Counted from the first letter of the stretch, positions 16,643 through 25,747 are shown. The stretch: 64,000 nucleotides of DNA from Pseudomonadota bacterium (GCA_028873535.1 JAGWIJ010000001.1:1-64000); one strand, 5' to 3'. Notes: generated by a model from the letters alone, not told the origin. Numbers and translations are program-made.

Positions 16643-19092
16643 TGGCCTACCGCGCGCGCGCGCTGCGCTTTCTGCAGTCGCTGCAGGGCCGCATTGCCAC
16701 TGCCCTGGTTTGCATGGTGCTGTTCACCCAGCTGGTGGGCTCAGGCGTGCTGTATCTGGTCGGTGGTGCCGTGGCACGCAGCAATGCCAGCGAAGCGATG
16801 GGTACGGCCGGCCGGGTCGCAGCCGAGGTCCTGGAGACGCGCGATCACCAGTTGCACCTGGCTGCCAGCGTGCTGGCGGCCGACTACGGGCTGCGCGGAG
16901 CACTGGCCACCCGGCATCTTGAAACGCTCGCTTCTGCGCTCCAAAACCATGCCGCACGGATCAAGGCCGACGTCGCCTTGATGCTGGACGACGCCGGCCA
17001 TCCGCTGGTCGCCGTGCCGGAGCTAGACGCCCTGCATCTTGCGGCGATCGGCGCTGCGGTGAACGCCGACACGGCGCGCCGCCAGGGCGTGGCCGTGCTC
17101 GAATGGGCCGGTCGGCTCTACCAGGTGGTGCACGTGACGGTGAATGCGCCCCTGCCAGTCGGCTCGGTCGTGCTGGGATTTGCGCTTGACCGCGGGATCA
17201 CCCAGGGCATCCAGGACATCACCACCACCGATGTCACGGTGATCGACACCGACAGCCATGGCAAGGTCACGGCACATGCCAGCACGCTTCCGGCGGACGC
17301 TGCCGCCACGCTGGCCGGGGTCGTCAACGCCGACACGCGCCACGCCCTGCCCGAACAGGAGCTGCGTCTGGCCAGCGGCCTCCATCTGGCCACTGTCGCC
17401 CCGGTCGGCAACAGCCTGGGCGGCGACCGGCGCATCGCACTGGTACTGACGCGTTCGGTCACGGCCGCCATGGCACCCTTCTGGCGCCTGTGGCAGGTCC
17501 TGCAGATCGCGGCCCTGCTGGTGCTGCTGCTGGCCATCGTGCTCGGCATCGGCCAGGCGCGGGGCATTGCGGCACCCTTGCGCGAACTCAGCCGCTTTGC
17601 GCGTCGCCTTGAAGCCGGCCACTACGACGCCCTGCCCCCCGTGCAGCGCAGCGACGAAATCGGCGAACTCGGCCAGGCTTTCGAACACATGCGCGACGGC
17701 ATCGCCTCGCGCGAGCGGCATATCCGGGCCTTGGCCTACCAGGATTCGCTGACCGGCCTGTCGAACCGCATTGCCCTTTCGGAGACCGTGGCAGCGCAGA
17801 TCGAAGCCAACCCCGGTCAGCCGCTGGCCGTTTATCTGCTCGATCTGGACCGCTTCAAGTTCGTCAACGAGGTGATGGGGCATCCGGTGGGTGACACCGT
17901 GCTGCGCCAGGTCGCCGAGCGCCTGCGCGGTCTTGCGCAATATGGCGTGATCGATGTGGCGCGCCTGGGTGGCGACGAATTCGCGCTGGTCGCGCTGTTG
18001 GGCCACGCGGAGCTGGCACGCGCGCTTGGCGAGCACATCGTCGAATTGCTGCACGTGCCGATCGTGATCGACGAGGTCGAAGTGGATGCCTGCGCGAGTG
18101 TGGGCGTTGCGCTCTACCCCGCCCACGGATCCGATGCCCTGAGCCTGCTGCGCTGTGCCGACTTGGCCATGTACCACGCCAAGGACCGCCGCGGCGGGAT
18201 CACGGTGTTCGAACCGGCGCACGCGCGCACCAACTCCTCCAGTCTCAACCTGCTCTCCGAACTGCGCCGCGCGGTCGAGAACGACGAACTGGTGCTCTAC
18301 CTGCAACCCAAACTGTCCCTGTCCAGCAACGGCAAGCGGGCGGTCGAAGCGCTGGTGCGCTGGAACCATCCCACGCAAGGCTTCATGCCACCGATGAACT
18401 TCATCCCGTTTGCCGAACAGACCGGATTCATCCGGACCATCACGCTGTGGGTGCTGCGCGAGAGCATGAAGATCTGCGTCGACTGGCAGCAGCGCGGCCT
18501 GCCGGTGCAGATTGCGGTGAACCTGTCAGCACGCGACCTGGTCAAGCCCGAACTGCCGGCCGAGTTCCGCGCCCTGCTCGCGGAGACCGGCTGCCTCGCG
18601 CAGGCCATCCTGCTCGAAGTGACCGAAAGCGCGCTGGCCGATGACCCGGATCTGGTGCTGGCCAATCTGCTGGACCTGCGTTCGCTGGGCTGCGATATCG
18701 CCATCGATGACTACGGCACCGGCTATTCGTCGCTGGCGTACCTGGAACGCCTGCCGCTCACCGAGCTCAAGATCGACAAGGGCTTCGTGCTCAACATGCT
18801 GGCGTCGCCCAGCGACGAGTCCATTGTGCAGTCCACCATCGATCTCGCGCACCGCCTGGGGCTCAAGGTGACCGCCGAGGGCGTCGACTCGCTGGCGGCG
18901 CTCGAACTCCTGCGCACCTATGGATGCGACACCGCGCAGGGCTTCTTCCTGTGCCGGCCGGTGGCCCCGGCGATGGCCGAGTCCTGGTATCGCGACGGTC
19001 GCGACCGCGAACTCCTGCAGGACCTGCTGCGCAACGCCTCCCACCGGGCTGCGGCCGGCGACTGGCGCCCGGTCCTGGCGATTGCCTCCTGA
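16642..19092 (+). CDS. Transmembrane GGDEF-EAL cyclic di-GMP protein
   Basis: Protein of 816 residues with membrane segments at about 19-41 and 283-307 enclosing a periplasmic sensor of about 240 residues. A HAMP (about 308-355), a GGDEF domain with an intact GGDEF signature (443-447) and an EAL domain starting at Glu569-Ala-Leu follow. EAL catalytic motifs are present: NLSARDL, LLEVTES, IDDYGTGYSSLAYL and AEGVDS. No RxxD I-site is seen before GGDEF. Both synthesis and hydrolysis of c-di-GMP are possible. The sensor faces the same compartment as the exported globin and the cupredoxin encoded just upstream, with which it shares overlapping start/stop codons. Confidence 0.9.
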   Translation: MAYRARALRFLQSLQGRIATALVCMVLFTQLVGSGVLYLVGGAVARSNASEAMGTAGRVAAEVLETRDHQLHLAASVLAADYGLRGALATRHLETLASALQNHAARIKADVALMLDDAGHPLVAVPELDALHLAAIGAAVNADTARRQGVAVLEWAGRLYQVVHVTVNAPLPVGSVVLGFALDRGITQGIQDITTTDVTVIDTDSHGKVTAHASTLPADAAATLAGVVNADTRHALPEQELRLASGLHLATVAPVGNSLGGDRRIALVLTRSVTAAMAPFWRLWQVLQIAALLVLLLAIVLGIGQARGIAAPLRELSRFARRLEAGHYDALPPVQRSDEIGELGQAFEHMRDGIASRERHIRALAYQDSLTGLSNRIALSETVAAQIEANPGQPLAVYLLDLDRFKFVNEVMGHPVGDTVLRQVAERLRGLAQYGVIDVARLGGDEFALVALLGHAELARALGEHIVELLHVPIVIDEVEVDACASVGVALYPAHGSDALSLLRCADLAMYHAKDRRGGITVFEPAHARTNSSSLNLLSELRRAVENDELVLYLQPKLSLSSNGKRAVEALVRWNHPTQGFMPPMNFIPFAEQTGFIRTITLWVLRESMKICVDWQQRGLPVQIAVNLSARDLVKPELPAEFRALLAETGCLAQAILLEVTESALADDPDLVLANLLDLRSLGCDIAIDDYGTGYSSLAYLERLPLTELKIDKGFVLNMLASPSDESIVQSTIDLAHRLGLKVTAEGVDSLAALELLRTYGCDTAQGFFLCRPVAPAMAESWYRDGRDRELLQDLLRNASHRAAAGDWRPVLAIAS

Positions 19093-19117
19093 ATCCGATT
19101 CCTCCGGACCGCCCACC

Positions 19118-19996
19118 ATGAGACCAAGGACCTTGAGCCGGCCGCTTTGCTTGCGATGGACGCTTGGCGTGCTGAGCTGCACGGCCTCCCTGCTGGCGTG
19201 CGCCGGCGATCGCCTGACCGCCACGGGAGGCATCAGCGATGTCGACGGTGCCGGCGGCGGCGGCCTGACCCCATGGGCGCTGATCACCGGCTACGGCACC
19301 GACGGGCAGGTGGGTGGCAACGCCCACATCACGCACCTCGAGATATCGGACTTCCGCCTGGACAGCAGCGGTGTGGCGATCGGCATCGACGACCGGCTCG
19401 AACTCAGCCTGAGCCGCGTCATCCTGGGACTGGGAAGCACCGTTCCGGGGGAGTCGATCCGCGAAGACGTCGCCGGCATCAAGCTGCGCCTGGCCGGTGA
19501 CGCCGTGTTCGAACCCGATCGCGCCCTGCCGCAAGTGGCGATCGGCGCCGAGTACAAGCACAACCTGGACGCTGCGCCGATACCGCGCGCACTCGGCGCG
19601 CGTCGCGATGCCGACTTCGACTACTACCTGTCGGCCACCAAATTGTGGTTTGCGGCGGTCGGCGGCCGCAATCTGCTGGCCAATCTGACCCTGCGCGCGA
19701 CGCGCGCCAACCAGATGGGGCTGCTGGGCTTCGGCGGTGACCGCAGCGACACGCGCCGGCTTGAACCCGAGGGCTCGCTGGCCCTGTTCCTGCGCGACGA
19801 CCTCGCAGTCGGCGCCGAATTCCGCCGCAAGCCCGACAACCTGTCGGCGTTCCATGAGGACACGTTCTACGACACCTTTGTGGCCTGGTTTCCGCTGAAG
19901 TCGGTCTCGCTGACGGCGGCCTGGACGCATCTCGGGCGCATTGCCGACAAGACCGACCAGCGTGGCGTGCTGCTGCAGTTGCAGATCGATCACTGA
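19118..19996 (+). CDS. DUF3034 family protein, probable outer-membrane or periplasmic protein
   Basis: Protein of 292 residues with a signal peptide ending near SLLACAG (a lipobox-like LLAC is present at about residue 26-29). The mature part starts TATGGISDVDGAGGGGLTPWA and continues with alternating, aromatic-ended strands (FRLDSSGVAIGIDDRLELSL and similar), as expected for a beta barrel. It recalls the DUF3034 family. No function is established. ATG 19118 was chosen because the long upstream extension of the frame is antisense-like and a CTCCGGACC region precedes it. It lies 25 bases after the GGDEF-EAL stop and is probably the last gene of the operon. Confidence 0.75.
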   Translation: MRPRTLSRPLCLRWTLGVLSCTASLLACAGDRLTATGGISDVDGAGGGGLTPWALITGYGTDGQVGGNAHITHLEISDFRLDSSGVAIGIDDRLELSLSRVILGLGSTVPGESIREDVAGIKLRLAGDAVFEPDRALPQVAIGAEYKHNLDAAPIPRALGARRDADFDYYLSATKLWFAAVGGRNLLANLTLRATRANQMGLLGFGGDRSDTRRLEPEGSLALFLRDDLAVGAEFRRKPDNLSAFHEDTFYDTFVAWFPLKSVSLTAAWTHLGRIADKTDQRGVLLQLQIDH

Positions 19997-20065
19997 GCGC
20001 GGGCGTCAGCAAGCGGCACCGGCGCGGTGCGATAATCGCAGCAGCCCACTCGCACGCGATCGCCG

Positions 20066-21742
20066 ATGCCCTCGACCTCCCCCGCCCTTGATTTCGACTA
20101 TGTTATCGTCGGCGCCGGCACTGCCGGATGCCTGCTTGCCAATCGCCTGAGCGCTGATCCCACGTGCCGGGTGTTGCTGGTCGAGGCCGGCGGTCCCGAC
20201 AACTACCACTGGATCCACATCCCGGTCGGCTACCTGTACTGCATCGGCAACCCGCGCACCGACTGGTGCTACCAGACCGAAAGCGAAGCCGGTCTGGGTG
20301 GCCGCAGCCTGCGCTATCCGCGCGGGCGCGTGCTGGGCGGCTGCTCCAGCATCAACGGCATGATCTACATGCGTGGCCAGTCGCGCGATTACGACGGCTG
20401 GGCCGCGTTCACCGGCGATCCGCGCTGGCGCTGGGAGCACTGCCTGCCACGTTTCCTGCGCCATGAGGACCACTGGGCCGGGGAGGACGCGCTGCATGCC
20501 GCGCCTGGTTTCGATCCGACTGGCCGGCGTGCCGGCGGTGAATGGCGCGTCGAGCGCCAACGCCTGCGCTGGGAGATCCTGGAGGCCTTCGCTGCCGCTG
20601 CGCAGGCAGGGGGCATCCCGGCGACGACCGACTTCAATCGCGGCAGCAACGAGGGTGTCGGCTATTTCGAGGTCAACCAGCGCGCCGGCTGGCGCTGGAA
20701 TGCCGCCAAGGCTTTTCTCCACCCGGTGCGCGGACGCGCCAACCTGCAGGTCTGGACCCATGCCGTGGTCGAGCGCCTGCATTTCGGCACCGATGCCAAT
20801 GGCAGCCTGCGTTGCGAGGGCGTCGGCCTCGTCCGCCAGATTCCCGGCCAAGCCCGCGAGGCGATCGGCGTGCGTGCCGCGCGCGAAGTGCTGCTGTGCA
20901 GTGGCGCTGTGGCCACGCCGGCCCTGCTCGAGCGCTCCGGTGTCGGTCAGGGTGAACGCCTGTCTGCGCTCGGCATCGATCCGGTGCTGGAATTGCCTGG
21001 AGTCGGCGAGAACCTGCAGGACCACCTGCAGCTGCGCATGGTCTACCGGGTGAGCGGCACCTCCACCCTGAACACGCGCGCAGCGCACTGGTGGGGCAAG
21101 GCCGGCATCGCGCTCGAATACCTGTTGCGCCGCTCGGGGCCGATGAGCATGGCACCTTCGCAGATGGGTTGCTTCACGCGGTCAAGCCCGGGCCTGGCCT
21201 GGCCGGATCTGGAATACCACGTCCAGCCCTTGTCGCTGGAGGCCTTCGGCAAGCCGCTCGACGGCTTCAATGCCTTTACGGCCAGCGTCTGTCACCTGAA
21301 TCCCGCTTCGCGTGGCTCGATCCATATCCGGTCGGCCAAGGCCGATGCGGCGCCGCTCATCCAGCCCAATTACCTGTCGACTGCCAGCGACCGCAGCGTG
21401 GCAGCCCAGGCTCTGCGGCTGACCCGACGCATCGTGGCCCAGGCGCCGCTGACGCCGTTTCAGCCTGAGGAAGTGCGCCCGGGACCGCAGTTGCAGTCGG
21501 AGCAGGATCTGCAGGACGCCGCCGGCCGCATCGGCACCACCATCTTCCACCCGGTTGGCACCACGCGCATGGGCCCGGCCGGCGATCCCGGCCGGGTGGT
21601 CGACAGCGAACTGCGCGTCTGCGGGATTGCCCGGCTGCGCATCGTGGATGCCGGCGTGATGCCCACCATCACCAGCGGCAACACCAACGCGCCGGTGCTG
21701 ATGATTGCCGAGCACGCCGCGGAACTGATCCGCGGCGTCTAG
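20066..21742 (+). CDS. GMC-family FAD oxidoreductase (choline/alcohol dehydrogenase type)
   Basis: Flavoprotein of 558 residues that should oxidise an alcohol. The N-terminal FAD fold shows VIVGAGTAGCLLANRLS and VLLVEAG. GMC signature 1 is visible as PRGRVLGGCSSINGMIYMRG and signature 2 as GAVATPALLERSGVG. The active-site pair is His495 in FHPVGTTRMG and Asn541 in SGNTNAPVL. Length and order match soluble choline-dehydrogenase-like enzymes. The substrate cannot be told: no betaine aldehyde dehydrogenase or transporter is next to it. The ATG at 20066 has only a weak upstream site. Its end overlaps the convergent exonuclease by 4 bases. Confidence 0.88.
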   Translation: MPSTSPALDFDYVIVGAGTAGCLLANRLSADPTCRVLLVEAGGPDNYHWIHIPVGYLYCIGNPRTDWCYQTESEAGLGGRSLRYPRGRVLGGCSSINGMIYMRGQSRDYDGWAAFTGDPRWRWEHCLPRFLRHEDHWAGEDALHAAPGFDPTGRRAGGEWRVERQRLRWEILEAFAAAAQAGGIPATTDFNRGSNEGVGYFEVNQRAGWRWNAAKAFLHPVRGRANLQVWTHAVVERLHFGTDANGSLRCEGVGLVRQIPGQAREAIGVRAAREVLLCSGAVATPALLERSGVGQGERLSALGIDPVLELPGVGENLQDHLQLRMVYRVSGTSTLNTRAAHWWGKAGIALEYLLRRSGPMSMAPSQMGCFTRSSPGLAWPDLEYHVQPLSLEAFGKPLDGFNAFTASVCHLNPASRGSIHIRSAKADAAPLIQPNYLSTASDRSVAAQALRLTRRIVAQAPLTPFQPEEVRPGPQLQSEQDLQDAAGRIGTTIFHPVGTTRMGPAGDPGRVVDSELRVCGIARLRIVDAGVMPTITSGNTNAPVLMIAEHAAELIRGV

Positions 21743-22290
21743 CCGGCGCGCGCGAATATGCAGGCTAACAGTCGCGCAGTGTTGCGCGCATCATCCACGC
21801 CACGGTGGTGCCGGCCCTCCCACTGCAGGCCGCTGCGCTTGACCGCCGGGTACAGCCCGATCGCCTTGGGCAGGCCCATGCGCAGAGCGTACAGCGTCTT
21901 CAGGTTGAGGTGGTCCGCGCTCATTGGATAGTCGAGGCCGAAGTCCCGGCATTGCTGCATCAGCACGTGGCGGTCGAAATTGCCCCACGACGCCCACGGG
22001 TACGAGGCACTGCGAAAGCGCTCGCGCAGGATGGCCAGCGCATCCTGGAAGTCGAGGCCGTGGTCGACCATGGCCTGGCTGATGGAGGTGAGCTTCTCGC
22101 AGAACGGGCTGACAGTCGATCGCGTGGGCCGCACGATCAGGCTGTCGGCTGCCGCCACCGCGCCGCGCTGCATGTCGAACAGGCAGATGCCGATCTCGAT
22201 GATGTCCTGGCGTTCATCGTTGCCCGCGACCTCATGCTCCCAGCAGGTGCATTCGAGGTCGATCACCAGCAGCTTGTCGAGTTCCAGCAT
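21739..22290 (-). CDS. DEDDh 3'-5' exonuclease (ERI-1/KapD-like)
   Basis: Protein of 183 residues with the exonuclease motifs Asp11 and Glu13 in VIDLECTCWE, a second Asp in SWGNFDRHVL, and HHRGVDDARNTARL with the catalytic His and last Asp. The CTCWE sequence and the IIEIG that follows are typical of the ERI-1-like group rather than RNase T or DNA polymerase epsilon. The likely substrate is RNA or short single-stranded DNA. It is a single-domain protein of normal length. It is convergent with the GMC oxidoreductase gene and has its own promoter region, shared with ridA on the other strand. Confidence 0.85.
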   Translation of the reverse strand: MLELDKLLVIDLECTCWEHEVAGNDERQDIIEIGICLFDMQRGAVAAADSLIVRPTRSTVSPFCEKLTSISQAMVDHGLDFQDALAILRERFRSASYPWASWGNFDRHVLMQQCRDFGLDYPMSADHLNLKTLYALRMGLPKAIGLYPAVKRSGLQWEGRHHRGVDDARNTARLLACIFARAG

Positions 22291-22398
22291 CGCGAGGCGC
22301 GGCGCAAGCGTCGCAGGGGGTCAAAGGGGGAAGGCGCAGGGTACGCAGGGTGCATGCTACGCTATCGCCCCCTCCAATGATCCGAAAGGACCCGACAC

Positions 22399-22788
22399 AT
22401 GTCAAACCAGCGCACCCGCATTTCCTCCGGTTCGAGCTTCGAGAAGCTGGCCGGCTATTCCCGGCTGGTGGTCGATGGCGAGTGGGTGTTCGTCTCCGGC
22501 ACCAGCGGCTTCGACTACACCACCATGACCGTCTCGGACAGCGCCGAAGAGCAGGCGCACCAGACCTTCCGCAACATCTCGGCGGCGCTCGCGCAGGCCG
22601 GTGCCACGCTGGACGACGTGGTGCGCGTCACCTACCTGCTCAGCGACGCCGCCCTGTTCGGTGAGCTCGCGCCGATCTTCGGCCAGTACCTCGGCGTTGC
22701 GCGCCCGGCCTGCACCGCCATGGTGGTCGGCATGGTCGACACGCGCATGAAGATCGAGATCGAAGTCACGGTGCGCAAGCAGGGTTGA
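22399..22788 (+). CDS. ridA: RidA-family reactive-intermediate deaminase
   Basis: Protein of 129 residues of the RidA/YjgF fold, which hydrolyses enamine/imine intermediates or binds related small molecules. YSRLVVDGEWVFVSGTSG near the N-terminus, TFRNISAALAQAGATLDDVV in the middle and the final KIEIEVTVRK match the fold. The usual substrate-binding Arg near residue 105 is not obvious (VARPACTAMVVG gives Arg102), so the exact subfamily is open. GAAAGGA precedes the ATG. It ends exactly where the convergent DUF1993 gene ends. Confidence 0.82.
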   Translation: MSNQRTRISSGSSFEKLAGYSRLVVDGEWVFVSGTSGFDYTTMTVSDSAEEQAHQTFRNISAALAQAGATLDDVVRVTYLLSDAALFGELAPIFGQYLGVARPACTAMVVGMVDTRMKIEIEVTVRKQG

Positions 22789-23292
22789 TCAGCCGCCAAG
22801 GAAGTCGGCCTTGCCCAGCGGCACCCCGTTGTGGCGCAGGATTCCGTAGGCAGTGGCAACGTGGAAATGCAGGTTGGGCAGCACGAAATGCAGCAGGTAG
22901 TCCTGCCCCGAGAATTCCAGCGTGCGTGTGCGCAGCTTGAGCACGATCTGGCGCGTTTCGCTGCCGTCGAATTCTTCCGGACGGAAGTCGGCCAGGAAGT
23001 CGAGGGTGCGCCGCAGTCGGGCTGAAAGCTCACCCAGACTGGTCTCCACATCCGGGTAGGCGGGGATCTCGCGCCCCGCCAGCCGCGCCGCCGCACCCTT
23101 GCACGTATCGGCAGCAATGAAGACCTGCGCGGTCAGCGGCAGCATGTCCGGATACAGGCGCGCTGTGGTCAGCACCATGGGATCGAAGCCCTGCGTTTCC
23201 GCATGTGCCTCCGCCTTGAGCAGGATGGCGTCGAGGTTGCGCAGCATGCGCTGAAAGACGGGAATGCTTGCGGCGTGGATGTTGAAGGCCAT
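22789..23292 (-). CDS. DUF1993 family protein
   Basis: Protein of 167 residues, all-helical, starting MAFNIHAASIPVFQRML with LNVAR-like packing in AILLKAEAHAE and ending in DYLLHFVLPNLHFHVATAYGILRHNG. This pattern is characteristic of DUF1993, related to the DinB four-helix fold. Conserved His residues near the C-terminus could bind a metal. Function unknown. The ATG at 23292 is preceded by an AGGAG site 8 bases away; the frame also runs up to 23424 without a signal. No operon partners. Confidence 0.85.
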   Translation of the reverse strand: MAFNIHAASIPVFQRMLRNLDAILLKAEAHAETQGFDPMVLTTARLYPDMLPLTAQVFIAADTCKGAAARLAGREIPAYPDVETSLGELSARLRRTLDFLADFRPEEFDGSETRQIVLKLRTRTLEFSGQDYLLHFVLPNLHFHVATAYGILRHNGVPLGKADFLGG

Positions 23293-23508
23293 TCGGGAGG
23301 TTCTCCTGATCAGGAAATTCGTGTGGTCCGGCGGTTTCGGGACCGGCGCCATCAGCGCGGCATGGTCACCCGCCGGGACGGCCAAGGTCAATGTGGGGGA
23401 TGTGCCAAGCCACGGAACGGTCACAAGGTTTTGCTCCTGCAGTGTTCACGCTGCGTGCGACCATGACAGTAAAAGCCAGATGTGCTAGGGCTTCCCGACA
23501 ACTTTACC

Positions 23509-23538
23509 TTGCAGATTGCGAGAAATCTTGCGTAGAGT
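23509..23538 (+). promoter_or_regulatory. Candidate HU gene promoter in the 23293-23620 gap
   Basis: TTGCAG (23509-23514) and TAGAGT (23533-23538) are separated by 18 bases and lie about 80 bases before the HU start. Both boxes are moderate matches to sigma-70. No gene is seen in this 328-base gap between the divergent DUF1993 and HU genes. Confidence 0.3.
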
Positions 23539-23620
23539 AGGCGGGTGCCGCGCTTTATTTTCCAGCGTGAATGTCACAACGATCCCCGTTCGACAAATTT
23601 CCCCAAGGAGGACGTTCGCT

Positions 23621-23908
23621 TTGAACAAGTCTGATCTCGTCAAGGTTGTCGCCGACGCTGGCGAGCTTTCCAACGCTGCCGCCGGTCGCGTGCTGGACGC
23701 ATTGCTGGATTCCATCGTCAAAGCGGTTGCCAAGGGCGACTCCGTTGTGCTGACCGGCTTCGGCAGCTTCGAGGCGACCAAGCGTGCCGCCCGTCAAGGA
23801 CGCAATCCGCAGACCGGCGAAACGATCAAGATCGCCGCTGCGACGCTGCCCCGTTTCAAGCCGGGCAAGGGTTTCAAGGAATCCGTCAACGCCAAGAAAA
23901 AGAAGTAA
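23621..23908 (+). CDS. hupB: HU-type histone-like DNA-binding protein
   Basis: Small nucleoid protein of 95 residues that bends DNA as a dimer. The N-terminal helices (NKSDLVKVVADAG), the beta-arm region with GFGSFE and RAARQGRNPQTGE, and the basic C-terminus ending KKKK identify HU. The start is TTG at 23621: it gives the family's MNKSDL N-terminus, and a perfect AAGGAGG site lies 9 bases upstream, while the longer frame starts in untranslated sequence. A lysine-rich tail of this kind is common in betaproteobacterial HU. It is monocistronic, followed by a terminator. Confidence 0.93.
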   Translation: MNKSDLVKVVADAGELSNAAAGRVLDALLDSIVKAVAKGDSVVLTGFGSFEATKRAARQGRNPQTGETIKIAAATLPRFKPGKGFKESVNAKKKK

Positions 23909-23955
23909 GACCGACCTGCGCGGGCGGTCTGCTTCGGCAGCGCCCAAGCACCGCG

Positions 23956-23995
23956 CGGCCCGTCCGGGACCTCCCAGGCGGGCCGTGTTTCTTTC
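23956..23995 (+). terminator. Rho-independent terminator after the HU gene
   Basis: CGGCCCG (23956-23962) pairs with CGGGCCG (23979-23985), with inner GGGA/TCCC pairing and a following TGTTTCTTTC tract. It lies 48 bases after the HU stop. Confidence 0.65.
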
Positions 23996-24015
23996 TGCAC
24001 TGATCAGAGACCGGC

Positions 24016-24468
24016 ATGCCTTCCCTTCTGGCCCTCAAGCACCTGCACATGGCCCTGGCGGCGCTCAGCCTGCTCGTTTACGCGCTGCGCGGCGTCTGGA
24101 TGATGCGCCAGTCGCCAATCGCCGGGCGACGCTGGGTACGCGTGCTGCCGCACGTCCTCTATACCCTGTTGATCGTGGCAGGTGCCGCGCTGGCGACCTT
24201 GACCGGCCAGTGGGGCGCGCTGTGGATCTGGCTGAAACTGGCGCTGCTGGCGGCGTTCATCGCCATCGGCACGATCGCCTTTTCGCCACGCAACAGCCTG
24301 CCGCGTGCCCGGCGCATGAGCGTCTGGGGCATGGGGCTGGTCCTTTTCCTGATGGTCTTCGCCGTTGCCGCCTATCACCACGCGGTGATGACAGCCGGCG
24401 TGCCGCCAGCCACCATGGCGCCCGCGGCGCCGTCCCAGCCTGCGCAGCAGGCGCACCCAGGCCAGTAG
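24016..24468 (+). CDS. SirB2-family inner-membrane protein
   Basis: Protein of 150 residues with four membrane segments (about 8-27, 47-64, 70-88 and 104-124). The KHLHMALAALSLLVYALRG start, LPHVLYTLL and WLKLALLAAFIAIG are typical of SirB2 (invasion regulator-like) proteins. An Ala/Pro/Gln-rich tail closes it. Role unknown; the family is widespread and often linked to respiration or cell-envelope genes. It is followed 31 bases later by the FmdB-like gene, so an operon is likely. Confidence 0.8.
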   Translation: MPSLLALKHLHMALAALSLLVYALRGVWMMRQSPIAGRRWVRVLPHVLYTLLIVAGAALATLTGQWGALWIWLKLALLAAFIAIGTIAFSPRNSLPRARRMSVWGMGLVLFLMVFAVAAYHHAVMTAGVPPATMAPAAPSQPAQQAHPGQ

Positions 24469-24499
24469 CGCCGGGATTCGAATCTTCACGGAGTTGAAC

Positions 24500-24733
24500 A
24501 TGCCCTACTACGATTATCGCTGTCCCGACTGCGGTCCTTTCGATTGCCGCCGCCCGCTGGCCGAGTCCGCACTGCCCGGTACCTGTCCCAAGTGCGGCAA
24601 GGAGTCGCCGCGCATGCTGAGCGCACCCCATGTTGCCGGCAGCAGCAGCGGCGAATACGCAGGCCCTGGCGGTGGCGCCGGCTTCCCGACCGGTGGCGGC
24701 TGCGGCAGCGGCGGTTGCGGGCACATGCACTGA
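24500..24733 (+). CDS. FmdB-family zinc-ribbon protein
   Basis: Protein of 77 residues. The N-terminus MPYYDYRCPDCG and CPKCG near residue 33 form the four-Cys zinc ribbon of the FmdB regulator family. A Gly/Ser-rich tail ends GCGSGGCGHMH, a possible extra metal site. ATG 24500 is 6 bases behind a GGAG site; the TTG at 24494 is less likely. The molecular role is not established; members are thought to regulate or bind small molecules. Confidence 0.85.
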   Translation: MPYYDYRCPDCGPFDCRRPLAESALPGTCPKCGKESPRMLSAPHVAGSSSGEYAGPGGGAGFPTGGGCGSGGCGHMH

Positions 24734-24766
24734 AGGCGCTTCCGCGCCGCTCCGGAACCCGCGCCT

Positions 24767-25711
24767 GTGCTCGATCTGCTGCTGCGCCAGTTCAGCCTGG
24801 CGGCACCGCTGTTCCTGCTGATCGCACTCGGCTACGCGCTGATGCGCTGGGGTGGCTGGAACGAGGCCGTGGCACGCGGCATGAATACCTTCGTATTCAA
24901 TCTCGCACTGCCCGCCCTGCTGTTCAACCTCATGAGCGGCGTCGGCAGACTGCCCAGGGTTGACGGCCGCCTGCTCGGGGTATTCTTCGGCGCCTGCCTG
25001 CTCACCTTCCTGGTGGGCCGCATCGTTGCGGCCAGCCTCCTGCACCTGGACGGCACGGCAGCTTCGATCCTGGCGGTGAGCGGCATCTTCTCCAACAACG
25101 TGCTCCTGGGCCTGCCGCTGGCCAGGGTGGCCATCGGCCCACACGCCGTGCCCGCGGTCGCCTTGATCCTGGTATTCAATGCCTTGAGCCTGTGGACCCT
25201 GGTGTCGGTGTCGATCGAATGGTCGCGCCATGGCAGCCCCAGTCTGGCCGGCTTTCGCGCCACTTTGCTGGCGCTGCTGCGCAACCCGATCGTGATGTCG
25301 ATCATCGGCGGCACCCTGTTCGGGCTCAGCGGTGTGCACTTGCCCGGCGTGCTCGACGCCACCTTGCGGCAGGTCGCCGAACCGGCGGCTCCGCTGTCGC
25401 TGATCGTGCTCGGCATGGGACTCGCCGAGTATGCCGTGCACGCGCAGGCCTCGCTGATCGTAACGATCTGTGTACTCAAGCTGCTCTGCCAGCCGCTGCT
25501 GGTATGGGCGCTGGCACGCGCAACCGGACTGCCGACACTCGAAAGCGAAGTGGCCGTGATGCTGGGTTCGCTGCCCGTCGGCGCCAACGTCTATCTCATG
25601 GCAGCGCAATATCAGAGACTTGAAGGCACCGTCGCGGCCAGCCTGGTCATTTCGACGGCGCTTTCGGCGCTTTCCACACCGCTCTTCCTGGTCCTGCTCC
25701 AGGCCGGCTGA
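24767..25711 (+). CDS. AEC-family auxin-efflux-like transporter
   Basis: Integral membrane protein of 314 residues with about ten helices in two five-helix repeats. FNLALPALLFNLM after the first helix, SGIFSNNVLLGLPLA in the fourth, and SLPVGANVYLMAAQY near the C-terminus are the AEC landmarks. Related proteins export dicarboxylates or malonate-like acids; the substrate is not known here. The start is GTG at 24767. It follows the FmdB-like gene by 33 bases and may belong to the same transcript. Confidence 0.85.
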   Translation: MLDLLLRQFSLAAPLFLLIALGYALMRWGGWNEAVARGMNTFVFNLALPALLFNLMSGVGRLPRVDGRLLGVFFGACLLTFLVGRIVAASLLHLDGTAASILAVSGIFSNNVLLGLPLARVAIGPHAVPAVALILVFNALSLWTLVSVSIEWSRHGSPSLAGFRATLLALLRNPIVMSIIGGTLFGLSGVHLPGVLDATLRQVAEPAAPLSLIVLGMGLAEYAVHAQASLIVTICVLKLLCQPLLVWALARATGLPTLESEVAVMLGSLPVGANVYLMAAQYQRLEGTVAASLVISTALSALSTPLFLVLLQAG

Positions 25712-25747
25712 ACGCCAACGGCAGCGCTGCGTTCACGGCGCTTGGCC

